Shown here: one piece after another, positions 14,149 through 14,313 of the stretch
Position numbering within the stretch: the stretch's first letter is position 1
How the letters are laid out: each line of letters opens with the position of its first letter
NCBI GenBank assembly: GCA_030618945.1
Contig: JAUXCI010000035.1
Span: 1-14,313 of the forward strand
Direction of reading: 5' to 3'
Origin: Flavobacteriaceae bacterium
GTDB taxonomy: Bacteria > Bacteroidota > Bacteroidia > Flavobacteriales > Flavobacteriaceae
Length of the DNA: 14,313 bases
Notes under the pieces: generated by a model
The model's database searches: none
What the model was told of the DNA's origin: nothing
The model's input: the letters and a program-made list of their open reading frames with translations, nothing else
Made by a program: the position numbers and the translations under genes

Positions 14149-14194
14149 TTTATCTGATTCGAAAGCATCGCCATATGCTTTCGAAGAAGATAAA
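14149..14194. repeat. Long hairpin with tandem G-A mismatch
   Basis: TTTATCT, then GA, then TTCGAAAGCAT (14149-14168), pairs with ATGCTTTCGAA, GA, AGATAAA (14175-14194) around a six-base loop CGCCAT. This gives 11 bp, two opposed G-A mismatches and 7 bp. Tandem G-A pairs are well tolerated in RNA. It begins 17 bases after the DUF2911 stop and is followed by an A-rich, not T-rich, stretch, so it is not a classical terminator; it may protect the 3' end of the message. Confidence 0.55.
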
Positions 14195-14220
14195 GAATTA
14201 AAAAAAAGGGAGAATTATTT

Positions 14221-14261
14221 TAAAAATAGGTTTATCCAATTATTGGATAAACCTATTTTTA
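14221..14261. terminator. Perfect 20-bp dyad, probable bidirectional terminator
   Basis: The arm at 14222-14240 (AAAAATAGGTTTATCCAAT) is the exact reverse complement of 14242-14260, with one base between and one more T-A pair outside. The GGTTTATCC core is flanked by A-run on the left and T-run on the right, as expected of a terminator working on both strands. This suggests a convergent gene entering from the right. Confidence 0.75.
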
Positions 14262-14313
14262 TGTTTGGGAAGCATCATTGTACAGTTGTTTTTTTTGCCA
14301 AACCATTTGTACC
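14262..14313 (-). other. Possible 3' end of a convergent gene, frame not decidable
   Basis: On the minus strand all three frames are open from the right edge. One ends at TGA 14277-14275 (reading ...GLAKKTTVQ), one at TAA 14261-14259 (...WQKKQLYNDASQT) and one inside the hairpin. The bidirectional terminator makes a convergent gene likely, but about 50 bases do not allow a choice. Confidence 0.25.

Overview
The window looks like chromosomal DNA of a member of the Bacteroidota, most likely a (marine-type) Flavobacteriia. The signs are AT-rich sequence, promoters of the TTTG / TAnnTTTG type, little Shine-Dalgarno signal, signal peptides that all end in A/S followed by Gln, and lineage-typical genes (DUF5916 outer-membrane protein, DUF2911 protein, a glutamate-cysteine-ligase-like protein fused to CBS domains). 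I see no mobile element, tRNA, rRNA or CRISPR array.

Layout. (1) Bases 1-1252, minus strand: fumarylacetoacetase (fahA), cut by the left edge and lacking only its last few residues. It diverges from glyA (serine hydroxymethyltransferase, 1395-2672). (2) glyA is followed by a tight gene pair: an ATP-dependent carboxylate-amine ligase of the GCS2 type with a C-terminal CBS pair (2747-4621) and, 6 bases later, an M14-like zinc deacylase of the succinylglutamate desuccinylase/aspartoacylase family (4628-5803). One gene is predicted to make an amide bond to a carboxylate, the other to cut one, so they may act on one unknown metabolite. (3) After a hairpin terminator come minus-strand genes: mtnN (5838-6584) downstream of a lolD-like ABC ATPase (6609-7262), then a large outer-membrane protein with a CBM9-like N-terminus and a DUF5916 body (7360-9777). 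(4) sucC (succinyl-CoA synthetase beta subunit, 9990-11186) diverges from it, with a clear promoter and a clear terminator.

(5) From 11242 the character changes. About 600 bases without a convincing gene hold a near-perfect promoter (11580-11608), which implies a leader of roughly 245 bases. There follow four small secreted proteins in a row (11859-12203, 12281-12667, 12698-13087, 13122-13481). All four carry a signal peptide and an HE(L/A)VH pentapeptide, and the middle two are close paralogues (69 of 86 residues identical by eye). A 14-bp perfect hairpin separates them from a secreted DUF2911 protein (13562-14131). The last 180 bases hold two long hairpins; the second looks like a bidirectional terminator.

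The best candidates for something undescribed are the tandem HExVH secreted-protein array with its long leader, and the amidoligase-CBS / deacylase pair. The remaining genes are ordinary housekeeping or lineage-typical genes.
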